Assembly: GCF_017357405.1 (NCBI RefSeq)
Contig: NZ_CP071597.1
Location: forward strand, 2,108,001 to 2,172,000
Origin: Halomontanus rarus
GTDB taxonomy: Archaea > Halobacteriota > Halobacteria > Halobacteriales > Natrialbaceae
Reading direction: 5' to 3'
DNA length: 64,000 nucleotides
The first letter of the stretch is position 1. Each line of letters starts with the position of its first letter. The notes under the pieces are model-generated. The model searched no databases, was not told the DNA's origin, and saw only the letters and a list, made by a program, of their open reading frames with translations. Below, piece by piece: positions 17,443 to 26,191 of the stretch. The position numbers were made by a program, and so were the translations under genes.

Positions 17443-18435
17443 ATGAAACGAATCTCTCTCGGAAACACGGTCTTCGAGGGTGCCAACAGCACCTACTGTT
17501 TCGACGGCGAGGCGACCGTCCTGATCGACACCGGCGTCGCCACCGACGACACGCGAACCGAACTCGAGTCCGAACTCGCAGCCCTCGGCGTCGAGTTCGC
17601 CGATATCGACGCGATCGTCCTCACGCACTACCACGCGGACCACTCCGGGCTCGCCGGCGAGATTCAGGCCGAGAGCGACGCGACCGTCTACGCCCATCCC
17701 GCCGACGCGCCGCTGATCGCGGGCGACACGGACGCGTGGGAGGGTCTCGAGGCGACCCAGCGCCGACTCTTCGAGGAGTGGGGAATGCCCGAGCCCGCAC
17801 GCGAGGAACTGCTGGCGTTTCTCGCGGCCGGCGAGAACGAGGGAATCTACGGCGAGCCCGTGGACGTGACGGCCGTCGAGGACGGGGAGCGCCTCTCGTT
17901 CGGCGGCGGTGACGGTGAGCTCGAACTCGAGGTTCGCCACACGCCGGGTCACACCGCCGGCCACATCTGTCTCGTCAGGGACGACGAAATCTTCACCGGG
18001 GACGCCCTCCTGCCGGAGTACACGCCGAACGTCGGCGGCGCCGACGTCCGCGTCGAGCGGCCGCTCGAGAAGTATCTCCGGACGCTCGAAACGATCGCAG
18101 ACGGCGGGTTCGAACGCGCCTGGCCGGGCCATCGCGCCCCGATCGACGAGCCAGCCCAGCGAGCGAGACGAATCCGTGACCACCACGAGGAGCGTGCGTT
18201 TCGCGTACTCTCGGCGCTCGCATCCTGCGGACCGGCCGACGCGTGGACCGTCAGCGACCGACTGTTCGGCGACCTCTCGAACATTCACATCCTGCACGGT
18301 CCGGGAGAGGCGTACGCCCACCTCGAGCATCTGGCCCGGGCCGGCGACGTCGAGCGAACCGACGCGGGCTACCGGCTGGCCGACGGCGTCGCCGAACGCA
18401 TCCGCGAGCGTGACGACGGACGCTGGCCGCTCTGA
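17443..18435 (+). CDS. Metallo-beta-lactamase fold hydrolase
   Basis: A 330-residue MBL-fold protein. The metal-binding motif THYHADH lies at residues 61-67; further ligands are in HTPGHTAGH (about 166-174), IFTGDALLP and the late PGHRAPI. After the MBL core there is a C-terminal winged-helix-like extension (about 250-330, AWTVSDRLFGDLSNIHILHGPGEAYAHLEHLARAG by position), as in LACTB2/RNase Z-like hydrolases and thioesterases. The substrate is unknown; a hydrolytic role on thioesters or RNA is possible from the family. Confidence 0.9.
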   Translation: MKRISLGNTVFEGANSTYCFDGEATVLIDTGVATDDTRTELESELAALGVEFADIDAIVLTHYHADHSGLAGEIQAESDATVYAHPADAPLIAGDTDAWEGLEATQRRLFEEWGMPEPAREELLAFLAAGENEGIYGEPVDVTAVEDGERLSFGGGDGELELEVRHTPGHTAGHICLVRDDEIFTGDALLPEYTPNVGGADVRVERPLEKYLRTLETIADGGFERAWPGHRAPIDEPAQRARRIRDHHEERAFRVLSALASCGPADAWTVSDRLFGDLSNIHILHGPGEAYAHLEHLARAGDVERTDAGYRLADGVAERIRERDDGRWPL

Positions 18436-18525
18436 TCGGGTCCGACCGCTGTCGGACTGTCAGAGTCGGCGATACCCGTCGCTACGGGACGTAGCGTCGA
18501 TAAAAAATGATCTCAGTGGCGTCCC

Positions 18526-18693
18526 TTACAGGTCGCGGGGCTGGACCGTCTTCCGGTCGTTCGCTTCGGCTCGGCGTGCAGCGTCGTCGAGCAGTTCGGA
18601 CACTTCGTCGTCGAGGGCGTCGTAGAAGTCCGAGGCAACGTTTTTGTCATCGAGCGCTTCCTTCACAGCGGCTTTGACGATAAGGTCTGCCAT
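18526..18693 (-). CDS. DUF1931 family histone-fold-like protein
   Basis: A 55-residue protein (MADLIVKAAVKEALDD...) with one predicted histone-fold-like helix-strand-helix and the ending NDRKTVQPRDL, typical of the haloarchaeal DUF1931 family. Family members have histone-like folds without proven DNA packaging. The size is normal for the short haloarchaeal version. A strong TATA-like CTTATAAAGG at 18717-18727 lies 24-34 bp before the ATG, so it should be an abundant leaderless transcript. Confidence 0.85.
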   Translation of the reverse strand: MADLIVKAAVKEALDDKNVASDFYDALDDEVSELLDDAARRAEANDRKTVQPRDL

Positions 18694-18716
18694 ACGATAT
18701 ACCCGTTCCCGTTTCC

Positions 18717-18727
18717 CCTTTATAAGC
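18717..18727 (-). promoter_or_regulatory. Strong TATA box of the DUF1931 gene
   Basis: The minus-strand sequence GCTTATAAAGG is close to the haloarchaeal consensus and is spaced 24-34 bp from the start codon at 18693. Confidence 0.65.
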
Positions 18728-18948
18728 GTTCTGTTTAATCCCCGGGATAGCGGGCGTCTCGAGGGCCACAGCGGCTGTTTAGCCTCCGAAACTACCGGAA
18801 AGTATATGACTGATGAACTGAGAGCACCCTCGAACCGGCCGAGTTTGCTCCGAAACCCGCTCGCGCGCGCTTTCACGCGCCTCTCGAGTCAGTCGTCGTG
18901 TCCGCGTCGTGGCGACGGATTCGAGTACCCTCGGTCGCTACCCGTAGT

Positions 18949-19707
18949 ATGCGCGACTTACTCGAGGCCGTCGCGGCCGGCGAACTCTCGCCGACCGAGG
19001 CGGAGGCGAAACTGGCAGGGTACGTAACCGGCGACGCGGGACGGTTCGACGCGGCGCGAGAGCAACGTCGAGGCATTCCGGAGGCGGTTTTCGCGGCCGG
19101 CAAGACGCCGGCGCAGGTCGCCGCACTCGCGGGAACGGCTGTCGAGACGACCGGCCGGGCGCTGGTGACCAGAGCCGACGACGATCACGTCGCCGCACTC
19201 CAGTCTCACCTCGGCGAGGAACATCCCGACGCGACCCTCGAGCGTCGCGGGTCGTCGGTGCTCGCCCACGGCCCGGACTACGAGCGCCCGACGCTCGAGG
19301 CGACCGTCGGTATCGTCACCGCAGGGACCGTCGACGGGCCGATCGCGGACGAGGCCCAGATCGTCTGCGAGGACGCGGGAGCGACGATCGACCGGATCGA
19401 CGACGTCGGCGTCGCCGCCCTCGACCGGGTGCTCGATCAGGCCGATCGCTTGCGCGAGGCCGACGTCCTGATCGTCGCAGCCGGCCGCGAAGGGGCGCTG
19501 CCGACGGTGATCGCTGGACTCGTCGACACGCCGGTCATCGGCGTTCCGGTCGCGAGCGGCTACGGCCACGGCGGGGACGGGGAGGCGGCGCTGTCGGGAC
19601 TGCTTCAGTCCTGTACGGTCCTCTCGGTCGTGAATATCGACGCCGGGTTCGTCGCCGGGGCGCAGGCCGCGCTGATCGCGCGCGCGATCGATCGCTCCGG
19701 TGAGTAA
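18949..19707 (+). CDS. larB: Nickel-pincer cofactor biosynthesis protein LarB
   Basis: LarB carboxylates nicotinic acid adenine dinucleotide and hydrolyses the phosphoanhydride bond, the first step to the nickel-pincer nucleotide of lactate racemase-like enzymes. The 252-residue protein has a small helical N-terminal domain (MRDLLEAVAAGELSPTEAEA) and a PurE-like C-terminal domain from about residue 110 (VGIVTAGTVDGPIADEA, VLIVAAGREGALPTVIAGLVD, GVPVASGYG, LSVVNIDAGFVAGAQA). No larC, larE or larA lies within the window, so the pathway partners must be elsewhere or the protein serves another reaction. The ATG at 18949 is chosen over open frame upstream. Confidence 0.9.
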   Translation: MRDLLEAVAAGELSPTEAEAKLAGYVTGDAGRFDAAREQRRGIPEAVFAAGKTPAQVAALAGTAVETTGRALVTRADDDHVAALQSHLGEEHPDATLERRGSSVLAHGPDYERPTLEATVGIVTAGTVDGPIADEAQIVCEDAGATIDRIDDVGVAALDRVLDQADRLREADVLIVAAGREGALPTVIAGLVDTPVIGVPVASGYGHGGDGEAALSGLLQSCTVLSVVNIDAGFVAGAQAALIARAIDRSGE

Positions 19708-19771
19708 CACGAACCGGCAATTGTGAGAAAAAATTCTTTCACGATCGAAAATCGAAGTGGCTGTTGGGAAA

Positions 19772-19783
19772 GGCTATTTAACG
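19772..19783 (+). promoter_or_regulatory. TATA box of the DUF7563-like gene
   Basis: GGCTATTTAACG lies 44-55 bp before the ATG at 19827, suggesting a transcript with a leader of about 20 nt. Confidence 0.5.
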
Positions 19784-19826
19784 ACTGACCGAGTAGTTTC
19801 GATTGCCGGCGACGTCCGGCACGACC

Positions 19827-19976
19827 ATGCCAAAGTGTGACCACTGCGGCGCGCACGTCTCAGAACGGTTCGCACGCGTCTTTGCCGACGAGCACGGCAA
19901 GGTGCACGCGTGTACCAACTGCTCGGCCAACGCCGGTATCGCCGAAGCAGCCAAAGAGCGCGCCCGTAGTACCTGA
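19827..19976 (+). CDS. Very small zinc-finger protein (DUF7563-like)
   Basis: A 49-residue protein, MPKCDHCGAHVSERFARVFA then DEHGKVHACTNCSANAG, with two CxxC knuckles (Cys4/Cys7 and Cys29/Cys32) that should bind one zinc ion. This pattern matches a small haloarchaeal family annotated DUF7563. It is easily missed because of its size. A good TATA box upstream and haloarchaeal codon choice support it. The C-terminus is helical and basic. Its role is unknown; such proteins could bind nucleic acid or protein. Confidence 0.8.
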   Translation: MPKCDHCGAHVSERFARVFADEHGKVHACTNCSANAGIAEAAKERARST

Positions 19977-20054
19977 CGCCCTCCGACGCACCGTCCCCGA
20001 ACGACCACACGCCCCTCGAGACGCTTTTTGTCCCTCGACACCCAACGCGCACCG

Positions 20055-20324
20055 ATGAGCGAGTGTGATATCGACCGCGACCACGTCGTCTACGTCCTCG
20101 AGTGCGCCGACGGCAGCCTCTACACCGGCTACACGACCGACCTCGAGCGACGAGTCGGCGAGCACAACGCGGGCGAGGGCGCGAAGTACACGCGCGGACG
20201 GACGCCGGTCGAGCTCGTCTACTACGAGGGGTATGACTCGCGGTCGGCGGCGATGTCCCGGGAGTACGAGATCAAGCAGTTCTCGCGCGCGCGGAAGGTT
20301 CGGTTGGTCGAAGGAGAGCGGTGA
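20055..20324 (+). CDS. GIY-YIG nuclease-domain protein (UPF0213/YhbQ-like)
   Basis: An 89-residue single-domain GIY-YIG protein. [23 protein letters not shown] holds the GIY-YIG tyrosines (Y-V and Y-T-G) and the conserved Arg; H-N-x-G-x-G-A-K-Y-T-R and the later catalytic Glu ([14 protein letters not shown]) complete the active site. Bacterial YhbQ homologues bind and can cut branched DNA; the archaeal role is untested. The ATG at 20055 ([10 protein letters not shown]) is preferred over an upstream in-frame start at 20028. It is convergent with the reductase gene. Confidence 0.9.
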   Translation: MSECDIDRDHVVYVLECADGSLYTGYTTDLERRVGEHNAGEGAKYTRGRTPVELVYYEGYDSRSAAMSREYEIKQFSRARKVRLVEGER

Positions 20325-20394
20325 GATCGAGATCGAAATTCGAATCGACACTCGGACTCGAGTGGCGGGACTCGAGCGTCGAACATCGAGGGAA

Positions 20395-20988
20395 TCAATC
20401 GTCGTCGGCGGCCGCCCGCGAGGTCGTCACGTCGGGCGTGATGTACGCGTACTCGACGAGCATCCGGCCGAGTTTCTCGACGCGCTCCTCGAGGTCGGGA
20501 TCGACGAACCGCCGGCCGTCCAGCGCGTCCGGGTCGTCCTCGAACTCGCTCGAGGCCCCGCGGATGCCGACCTGATGGGGGAGGACCCAGCCGTGGACGC
20601 CGCGGACCGTGATCCGCAGGTGGTCGAGCGTCGAGCCGTAACTGCCGCCGCCCGCGGTCGCGAGCAGGCCGACGGTGGTGTCCTCGTACTCGTCCCAGCT
20701 GCAGTAGTCGTGGAAGTTCTTCAGCGCGCCCGAGTACGAGCCGTGGTAGACCGGCGTTCCGAGCGCGATCGAGTCGGCCTCGCGGACGATCCGTTTGACC
20801 GCCTCCTCGTCGCCCTGAACGTCGGCGTCGGGGTCGTAGACGGGAAGGTCGTACTCGCCGAGATCGAGGAGTTCCGTCTCCGCGCCGGCGTCCGCGGCCG
20901 CCCGGAGGACGTACTCGAGTGCTGTTCGGGTCGTACTCTCTTCGCGGACGCTCCCGCAGACGGCGACGACGGTCGGGGCCGAACTCAT
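20395..20988 (-). CDS. NADPH-dependent FMN reductase-like flavoprotein
   Basis: A 197-residue flavodoxin-fold protein. The N-terminal phosphate-binding loop VVAVCGSVREESTTR (about residues 7-21), the GTPVYHGSYSGALKNFHDYC segment (about 77-97) and LLATAGGGSYGSTLDHLR (about 108-125) are typical of NADPH-dependent FMN or quinone/azo reductases. It should bind FMN and reduce quinones, metals or flavin. It is monocistronic and divergent from no obvious partner. Confidence 0.92.
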   Translation of the reverse strand: MSSAPTVVAVCGSVREESTTRTALEYVLRAAADAGAETELLDLGEYDLPVYDPDADVQGDEEAVKRIVREADSIALGTPVYHGSYSGALKNFHDYCSWDEYEDTTVGLLATAGGGSYGSTLDHLRITVRGVHGWVLPHQVGIRGASSEFEDDPDALDGRRFVDPDLEERVEKLGRMLVEYAYITPDVTTSRAAADDD

Positions 20989-21065
20989 GCTATACGCCGA
21001 CTACGGTTTCGGTTCGTAAAGCCCCATCGCCGTTCGCGATTCGGGCGAAATCGCCGGTGTCGTGC

Positions 21066-22094
21066 TCACTCGTCGCGCTCGTCGCGCTTCTCTGGCACCT
21101 CGGACTCCTCAGCATCGAGAGTCGCGCGTTCGGTCGTCTCCGTCCCCGCAGTCGAGGGGTCTCCCCCGTCCAGATACCGCCGTTTGCCGACGATCGCCAG
21201 TGCGAGCGGCGTCCCGAACGCCAGCGCGTACGGTGCGAGGTACGCACCCAGAACGACGGCCGCTCGAGCGACGGTGACGACCCCGCCGATCGAGGAGACG
21301 AACGCGCTCACGACGCTCGTCTCGTACCACGCCGGTCCCGTCTCCTTCGTCGCCGCCGTCTCCGGTTCGGGGGGCGACTCGGACAGCGTCACCGTCACCG
21401 TCGAGTAGGCCACCCGGTCCCGCAGCGATTCGCGCTGGGCCTCGAGGCGCTCGATCTCCTCCTGAACGTCGCTCAGCCGCTCTTCGACCGAGAGCACGTC
21501 CTGGGTCTCGTTGGCGTCCTCGTAGAGGCCGCGCAGCCGGTCACGCTGGGTCTCGAGGTTGTCGAGTCGGGCCTCGAGATCGACGAGCTGGTCGCTGACG
21601 TCCTCGGTCCCGGTGCTAGCGTCGGTGACGTTGCCGGTTTCCTCGACGGCCGCGTAGAAGTCGTCGAACGACTCGCTCGGGACGCGATAGGTGAGCGTCC
21701 CGACCGTCCACCGCTCGGTCTCGTTGCCGAACTCGCGCTCGCGCGTCTGCTGGTCGGACTCGCTGAGGTAGCCGCCGCTGGCTTCTGCTTCGGCGGTGAG
21801 GTCCGTCCGCGCCGCGTCGTAGGAGTCGACCGTCACCTCGAGATCGGCGGTTCGAATCAGCTGTCGGGTCGTCTCCTGGGCGCTGGCGACGGCCTGCCTC
21901 GCGTCACCAGCTCCGTTCGAGGAGTAACTCTCGCCGGTGTCCGCTCCGCCGTTACCCGCGGCGTTCCCGTTGCCCCCATTTCCGTTCCCACTGGCAGAAT
22001 CGCCGGGACTCGCATCGTTTCCAGTCCCCATACAGCCGGCGGTCACCGCGAGGACCGCCAGGAGCACTACCACGACCGTCTTCTTCCGTGACAT
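21066..22094 (-). CDS. DUF4349 lipoprotein
   Basis: A 342-residue envelope protein. A lipoprotein signal (residues 1-21) ends in the lipobox AVTAGC with Cys21 as acceptor. A low-complexity G/N/A/S linker (about 24-62) leads to the DUF4349 domain (about 75-270): RQLIRTADLEVTVDSYDAA, then ERWTVGTLTYRVPSESFDDF and a coiled coil (LVDLEARLDNLETQRDRLRG) and VAYSTVTVTLSE. A C-terminal transmembrane helix (about 290-312) and an acidic tail follow. Family members are thought to be membrane-attached with an extracytoplasmic coiled coil; function is unknown. Confidence 0.9.
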   Translation of the reverse strand: MSRKKTVVVVLLAVLAVTAGCMGTGNDASPGDSASGNGNGGNGNAAGNGGADTGESYSSNGAGDARQAVASAQETTRQLIRTADLEVTVDSYDAARTDLTAEAEASGGYLSESDQQTREREFGNETERWTVGTLTYRVPSESFDDFYAAVEETGNVTDASTGTEDVSDQLVDLEARLDNLETQRDRLRGLYEDANETQDVLSVEERLSDVQEEIERLEAQRESLRDRVAYSTVTVTLSESPPEPETAATKETGPAWYETSVVSAFVSSIGGVVTVARAAVVLGAYLAPYALAFGTPLALAIVGKRRYLDGGDPSTAGTETTERATLDAEESEVPEKRDERDE

Positions 22095-22243
22095 ATGTGC
22101 ACGTCTCGCAGTACCCTTATAGGAATTCGGCTAGCTCAAACGCGTCTTTCACCCCCGATAGCGGGACGGTCCGTTCTCGCCCAACCCGACGCACCGACCA
22201 CCCCTTCCATCGGCTTTTTCTCACCCCACAGCGAAGCGGAGGT

Positions 22244-23617
22244 ATGGAGACGATCAATTTCGGGACCGACGGCTGGCGGGCGACGCTCAAGGAGTTCACG
22301 GTACCGCGCGTGCGGATGGTCGGACAGGCGGTCGCGACCTACCTCGCCGACGAGGGACTGGAGGGACCGGTCGCGGTCGGCTACGACGCCCGCGAGAGTT
22401 CCCCGGAGTTCGCCGAAGAACTCACCCGCGTGCTGTGTGCCAACGGGTTCGACGTCCTGCTTCCCGAACGCGATCGGCCGACACCACTTTTCGCCTACGG
22501 CATCGTCGAGCGCGACCTCGCGGGCGCGCTCGTCGTGACCGCCTCACACAATCCGCCGGAGTACAACGGCATCAAGTTCATCCCCGGCGACGGCGCACCG
22601 GCCCTCCCCGAGGTCATGGACGCCATCGCGGATCGACTCGCCGAACCCGAACAGCACCCCGACGGAGACCACGGCAGCGCTCGAGAGGTCGACTTCGTCT
22701 CGCCCCACGCCGACCACGCGATGGAACTGGTCGACGGCGACCTCACCGATCTCACCGTCGCCTACGACGCCATGCACGGCAGCGGCCGGGACACCACGGA
22801 CGCGCTGCTCGAGCGAGCGGGCGCGTCGGTCGACCGCCTGCGCTGCGAACGGGATCCGGACTTCGGCGGCTCGCCGCCCGAACCCTCGCCGGAGTACCTC
22901 GAGGAACTCACAGAGCGGGTGCAGTTGGGGGATGCGGACCTCGGCATCGCCAACGACGGCGACGCCGATCGGCTCGCGGTCGTCACGCCAGAGCGGGGCT
23001 ACCTCGACGAGAACCTCTTCTTCGCGGCGCTCTACGACTACCTGCTCGAGGACGGCTCCGGACCGGCGATCCGGACCGTCTCGACGACCTACCTGATCGA
23101 CCGCGTCGGCGAGGCCCACGGCGAGGCGGTCCACGAGGTGCCGGTCGGCTTCAAGTGGGTGGCTCGGGGAATCGCCGAGCACGACGCGCTCGTCGGCGGC
23201 GAGGAGTCCGGCGGGTTCACCATCGACGGCCACGTCCGGGAGAAAGACGGCGTCCTCATGGCGCTGGTCGCGGCGGCGATGCACGCCGAGGAACCGCTCG
23301 ACGACCGCGTCGACCGATTGCTCGACGAACACGGAACCGTCGTTCAGGACAAGATCAGCGTCGCCTGCCCGGACCACGAGAAGGCCCGGGTGCTCTCGGA
23401 TCTCGAGGACGAGATCCCCGGAGCGATCGCGGGAACCGACGTCGAGGACGTCAACACCGCGGACGGGTTCAAGCTCGCACTCGCCGACGGCTCGTGGGTG
23501 CTGGTCCGGCCCAGCGGCACCGAACCCGTCCTCCGGGTCTACGCCGAGGCCGAAGACGACGACCGGGTCGCGGCGCTGCTCGAGGCCGGCGAGGACCTGC
23601 TCGCGGAGGTCGTCTGA
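22244..23617 (+). CDS. Phosphoglucomutase/phosphomannomutase
   Basis: A 457-residue alpha-D-phosphohexomutase that moves phosphate between C1 and C6 of hexoses for glycan and central metabolism. It has FGTDGWRA at the start, TASHNPPEYNG with the phospho-serine Ser101, the metal loop NDGDADR (about 246-252), the sugar loop GGEESGG (about 322-328) and the phosphate-binding loop RPSGTEP (about 425-431). All four motifs are intact. The ATG at 22244 has a TATA-like CGGCTTTTTCTC about 22-33 bp upstream. Whether glucose, mannose or glucosamine phosphate is preferred cannot be told. Confidence 0.95.
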   Translation: METINFGTDGWRATLKEFTVPRVRMVGQAVATYLADEGLEGPVAVGYDARESSPEFAEELTRVLCANGFDVLLPERDRPTPLFAYGIVERDLAGALVVTASHNPPEYNGIKFIPGDGAPALPEVMDAIADRLAEPEQHPDGDHGSAREVDFVSPHADHAMELVDGDLTDLTVAYDAMHGSGRDTTDALLERAGASVDRLRCERDPDFGGSPPEPSPEYLEELTERVQLGDADLGIANDGDADRLAVVTPERGYLDENLFFAALYDYLLEDGSGPAIRTVSTTYLIDRVGEAHGEAVHEVPVGFKWVARGIAEHDALVGGEESGGFTIDGHVREKDGVLMALVAAAMHAEEPLDDRVDRLLDEHGTVVQDKISVACPDHEKARVLSDLEDEIPGAIAGTDVEDVNTADGFKLALADGSWVLVRPSGTEPVLRVYAEAEDDDRVAALLEAGEDLLAEVV

Positions 23618-23749
23618 ATCCGGCGTTCGAGTCCGGAGGATGCCGGTGGCGAGTCCGACCGCGCACGGTCACTCGAGGAGTGGCGGGGGACAGACTGGGA
23701 GGACGAGGACGGGCTGGGAGGACGGAGGGTGAGAGGACGGCAGAGTGAT

Positions 23750-24625
23750 CTACACGACGCCGCTTCCGACGATGAGCAAGACGGCGCCGAGACCACCGAG
23801 AACTGCTGCGGCCGCGTACGCGAGTCGATACGCGCCGAGTTCGGAGACCAGTTCGTCCTCGGACCGATCCGAGACGATTACCGAGCCGTCACCGGTCTCC
23901 GGCGGCGCGATGACCACGTCGTCGGGACCGAGGGGATACGTCGCATCCGACGCGGCCCTGGCTTCGCCGAGGAGGTAGATCTCCTGGCCGGGTTCGATCG
24001 TTCCCTCGTAGTAGCGTCGCTCGCCGTGTTTGGTTCCGATGTCGACGACGTTCGTGATCGAGTCGGTTTGCGAGGAGAGACCGGATTCACCCCGAACGAA
24101 CTCGGCGATGCGGTCCGGTGGCTCCGCGTCCGGGGGAACCGTCGTCTCCACGGAAAAATCCTCGAGCGAACAGAGCACGTTCTCCACGGAGACGCCGCTC
24201 GATAGCTTTCGGTCGAGATCGATCGGCCCCAGTTCGATGTCGAAATGCCCCCCGTCCTCACCGGTCACGTGGCTCCCGACGTCGACTCGAACCTCGCCGG
24301 TTCCGTCGGTGATGGAAAACGGTGTCGCGTAGATCCCGGTTGCGCGCGTTTCCCACAGATCGGTCGTCCCGCTTTCGTCCCACTCGTCGATCTCCCACGC
24401 CGAGAGGACGCTCTCGTCGTTCCGGATCGGCGACCGGAACGTCTCCGTCGCAGCGACCTCGCCGTTCAGTTCGACGAGTCCTTCGCTATCGAGAGATCGG
24501 ATCTCCGTCGTCGGTGTCTCCGTGACGAGCCTGCGACGACGCTGCTGTCGTCTCCCGAGGCGTCCGATTATCGCTGCGATTCCGAGCACGACGAGCCCGA
24601 TAACGAGTGCAGCCACGTTTACCAT
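23750..24625 (-). CDS. Membrane protein with GIDE/MULAN-like (BAM) domain
   Basis: A 291-residue protein with one N-terminal helix (about residues 5-24, followed by RLGRRQQRRRRLV) and one C-terminal helix (about 266-288). The domain between has LVELNGEVAATETFRSPIRNDESVLSAWEIDEW, matching the pattern of the GIDE/BAM domain of mitochondrial MUL1 (LxGxV...SPxxxxxCVxYxxxVEE). No RING finger is present. Prokaryotic GIDE-domain proteins are membrane proteins of unknown role. Confidence in the membrane topology is high, in the domain name moderate. Confidence 0.7.
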   Translation of the reverse strand: MVNVAALVIGLVVLGIAAIIGRLGRRQQRRRRLVTETPTTEIRSLDSEGLVELNGEVAATETFRSPIRNDESVLSAWEIDEWDESGTTDLWETRATGIYATPFSITDGTGEVRVDVGSHVTGEDGGHFDIELGPIDLDRKLSSGVSVENVLCSLEDFSVETTVPPDAEPPDRIAEFVRGESGLSSQTDSITNVVDIGTKHGERRYYEGTIEPGQEIYLLGEARAASDATYPLGPDDVVIAPPETGDGSVIVSDRSEDELVSELGAYRLAYAAAAVLGGLGAVLLIVGSGVV

Positions 24626-24741
24626 GCTGGATGTGATGGCGTTCTAACGACAGGTTCTTGAATTGATGGGTCTCAGTCGTCCGAAAGCCGGTCGAGAACG
24701 TCGACGGAACCGCCGTCCTCTGTCCCTTCCTCGCCCAGCCG

Positions 24742-25029
24742 TCACTCCCCTCTCGAGAACCAGTACCGCCGGTGGTTCGCGTTCACCTCCGAGACGTCGG
24801 GGAGTTTCTCCGAGCAGTTCTGGCAGAATTGGTAGTCGGCATCGTTCATCGTTTCGCAGTGACGACACCAGCCGGGAATCTTCGACTCGTCGGGGAGGTA
24901 GTTCTGTGGGTCGTAGTGAGAGGGAAGGACCGGACCTGCAGATCGATCGCGCGATCGGTCGCCCAGCGCGTACGCGATGACGACGATCAACGCCGTCGTG
25001 GCGAAGAAAGAGAGAAGGAGCCAGTCCAT
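24742..25029 (-). CDS. Small membrane-anchored zinc-ribbon protein
   Basis: A 95-residue protein: one N-terminal helix (about residues 2-22), a linker, then CRHCETMNDADYQFCQNC (about 58-75) with two CxxC knuckles. The layout parallels the protein at 6880-7161, including a Pro-rich linker before the ribbon. The ATG at 25029 (MDWLLLSFF) is preferred over one six codons earlier since the helix should start near the N-terminus. The likely role is a cytoplasmic zinc domain tethered to the membrane; function is unknown. Confidence 0.75.
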   Translation of the reverse strand: MDWLLLSFFATTALIVVIAYALGDRSRDRSAGPVLPSHYDPQNYLPDESKIPGWCRHCETMNDADYQFCQNCSEKLPDVSEVNANHRRYWFSRGE

Positions 25030-25258
25030 ACCGTGGTACTTGCACACGAATCACAATAAGGACTCGTCTCGGAAGGTGGACACGTACAGTACGAGCAGGA
25101 CAGAACAGGGCGTAATAGAGCAGAACGGGGCTCGACTCGAGCGATACCGGAACGGCTCGGTGACCGCTCTCGACGGCGACCGTCGGATCGAACCGGACCG
25201 CGAGCGGGTTGCTCTCGCCGGCCGGTCCACTATCTACCTCGGACTCGAAAAACAGTCC

Positions 25259-25612
25259 ATGACCGACAACGGCGACGACGCCGTCCGCATGGAACTCGGT
25301 TCCGACGCCTGGCATCAGGACGAGGACGGCCAGTTCTACATCGAGTGCCCGGAGTGTGGCTCGGCGGCGACGCTCTCGAACATCGTCAACCACGGCCGCT
25401 GTAACGGCTACATGGACCAGCAACAGTCGGACACCGAACTCGACGAGGAAGGGATGGCCTGCTCGGCGGCGCTCTCGCTCGAGCTCGTCTACACGTCCGA
25501 TCCCGACGAGTCGACAGCCGATCCGGAAGTCGGCGACGAGGAGACCGAAACCGGTGACGTCGACTTCGACGAGCAGGCCTCGGGGACGGATAGCGCGCCC
25601 TCCAACGACTGA
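25259..25612 (+). CDS. Acidic zinc-binding protein, unknown
   Basis: A 117-residue acidic protein. YIECPECGSAATLSNIVNHGRCNGYMDQ (about residues 28-55) has one CxxC knuckle plus later H and C that could complete a zinc site. The C-terminal 45 residues are Asp/Glu/Ser/Thr-rich and likely disordered. I recognise it only as a typical haloarchaeal hypothetical. The frame is open upstream for about 280 bases, but that part lacks a promoter-proximal start and reads as non-coding. Confidence 0.7.
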   Translation: MTDNGDDAVRMELGSDAWHQDEDGQFYIECPECGSAATLSNIVNHGRCNGYMDQQQSDTELDEEGMACSAALSLELVYTSDPDESTADPEVGDEETETGDVDFDEQASGTDSAPSND

Positions 25613-25739
25613 CGGCGAACGTAGACTGTCGAGGCTCGATTCGAGCGATCGACTCACGAACGGGAGCTCGAGTTCGATCCGTCAGCACCGTCCTCCCGTC
25701 GCGTTCTCGCGTAGAGACGTCACGCTCGCACGCCGCGTC

Positions 25740-26168
25740 TCACGCCGAGCGTCGCCGCTCGCCCTCGTACCGCCGGTCGTCGATCCGGGTGATCGAGAAG
25801 CCGAGCGAGTCGTAGAACGGGCGGACGGACTCGTCGAAACGGGCGGTGAGGGCACCCTCGCGCTCGAGGGCGCGTTCGACGAGCGCCGTTCCGACCCCTC
25901 GCGCGCGCTGGCGACGACGGACGGCGACCGCCGACACGTTTGCGCCCCGCTCGTGCTCGCGCGGTTCGCAGACGAGCGCCCCGAGAACGCGCTCGGCGTC
26001 GGACTCTCGCGGATGCTCTCGGGCACTAGTGGCGACGAAGACGTCGCCGGCGTCGATTCGAGCGTCCACGTCTCCGATCTCGAGCATCGCGCCGTCGAGG
26101 ATTCGTCTGACCTCGAGGCTGTCCCGCGAGGTGGCCGTCCGGACGGTGACGGGGAGTGGGTTCGACAT
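25740..26168 (-). CDS. GNAT family N-acetyltransferase
   Basis: A 142-residue acyltransferase. The core pattern is TVRTATSRDSLEVRRIL at the N-terminus, [36 protein letters not shown] with the acetyl-CoA pyrophosphate loop R-R-x-x-R-A-R-G-V-G (about residues 88-98), and RPFYDSLGFSITR near the end. The substrate is unknown. The ATG at 26168 (MSNPLPV) is preferred over one five codons upstream. It follows the SAMP2 gene by 23 bp on the same strand, so both are probably in one operon; whether it acts on the SAMP system is not shown. Confidence 0.88.
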   Translation of the reverse strand: MSNPLPVTVRTATSRDSLEVRRILDGAMLEIGDVDARIDAGDVFVATSAREHPRESDAERVLGALVCEPREHERGANVSAVAVRRRQRARGVGTALVERALEREGALTARFDESVRPFYDSLGFSITRIDDRRYEGERRRSA

Positions 26169-26191
26169 GGGAATGCTGTTCAAAAGTCGGC

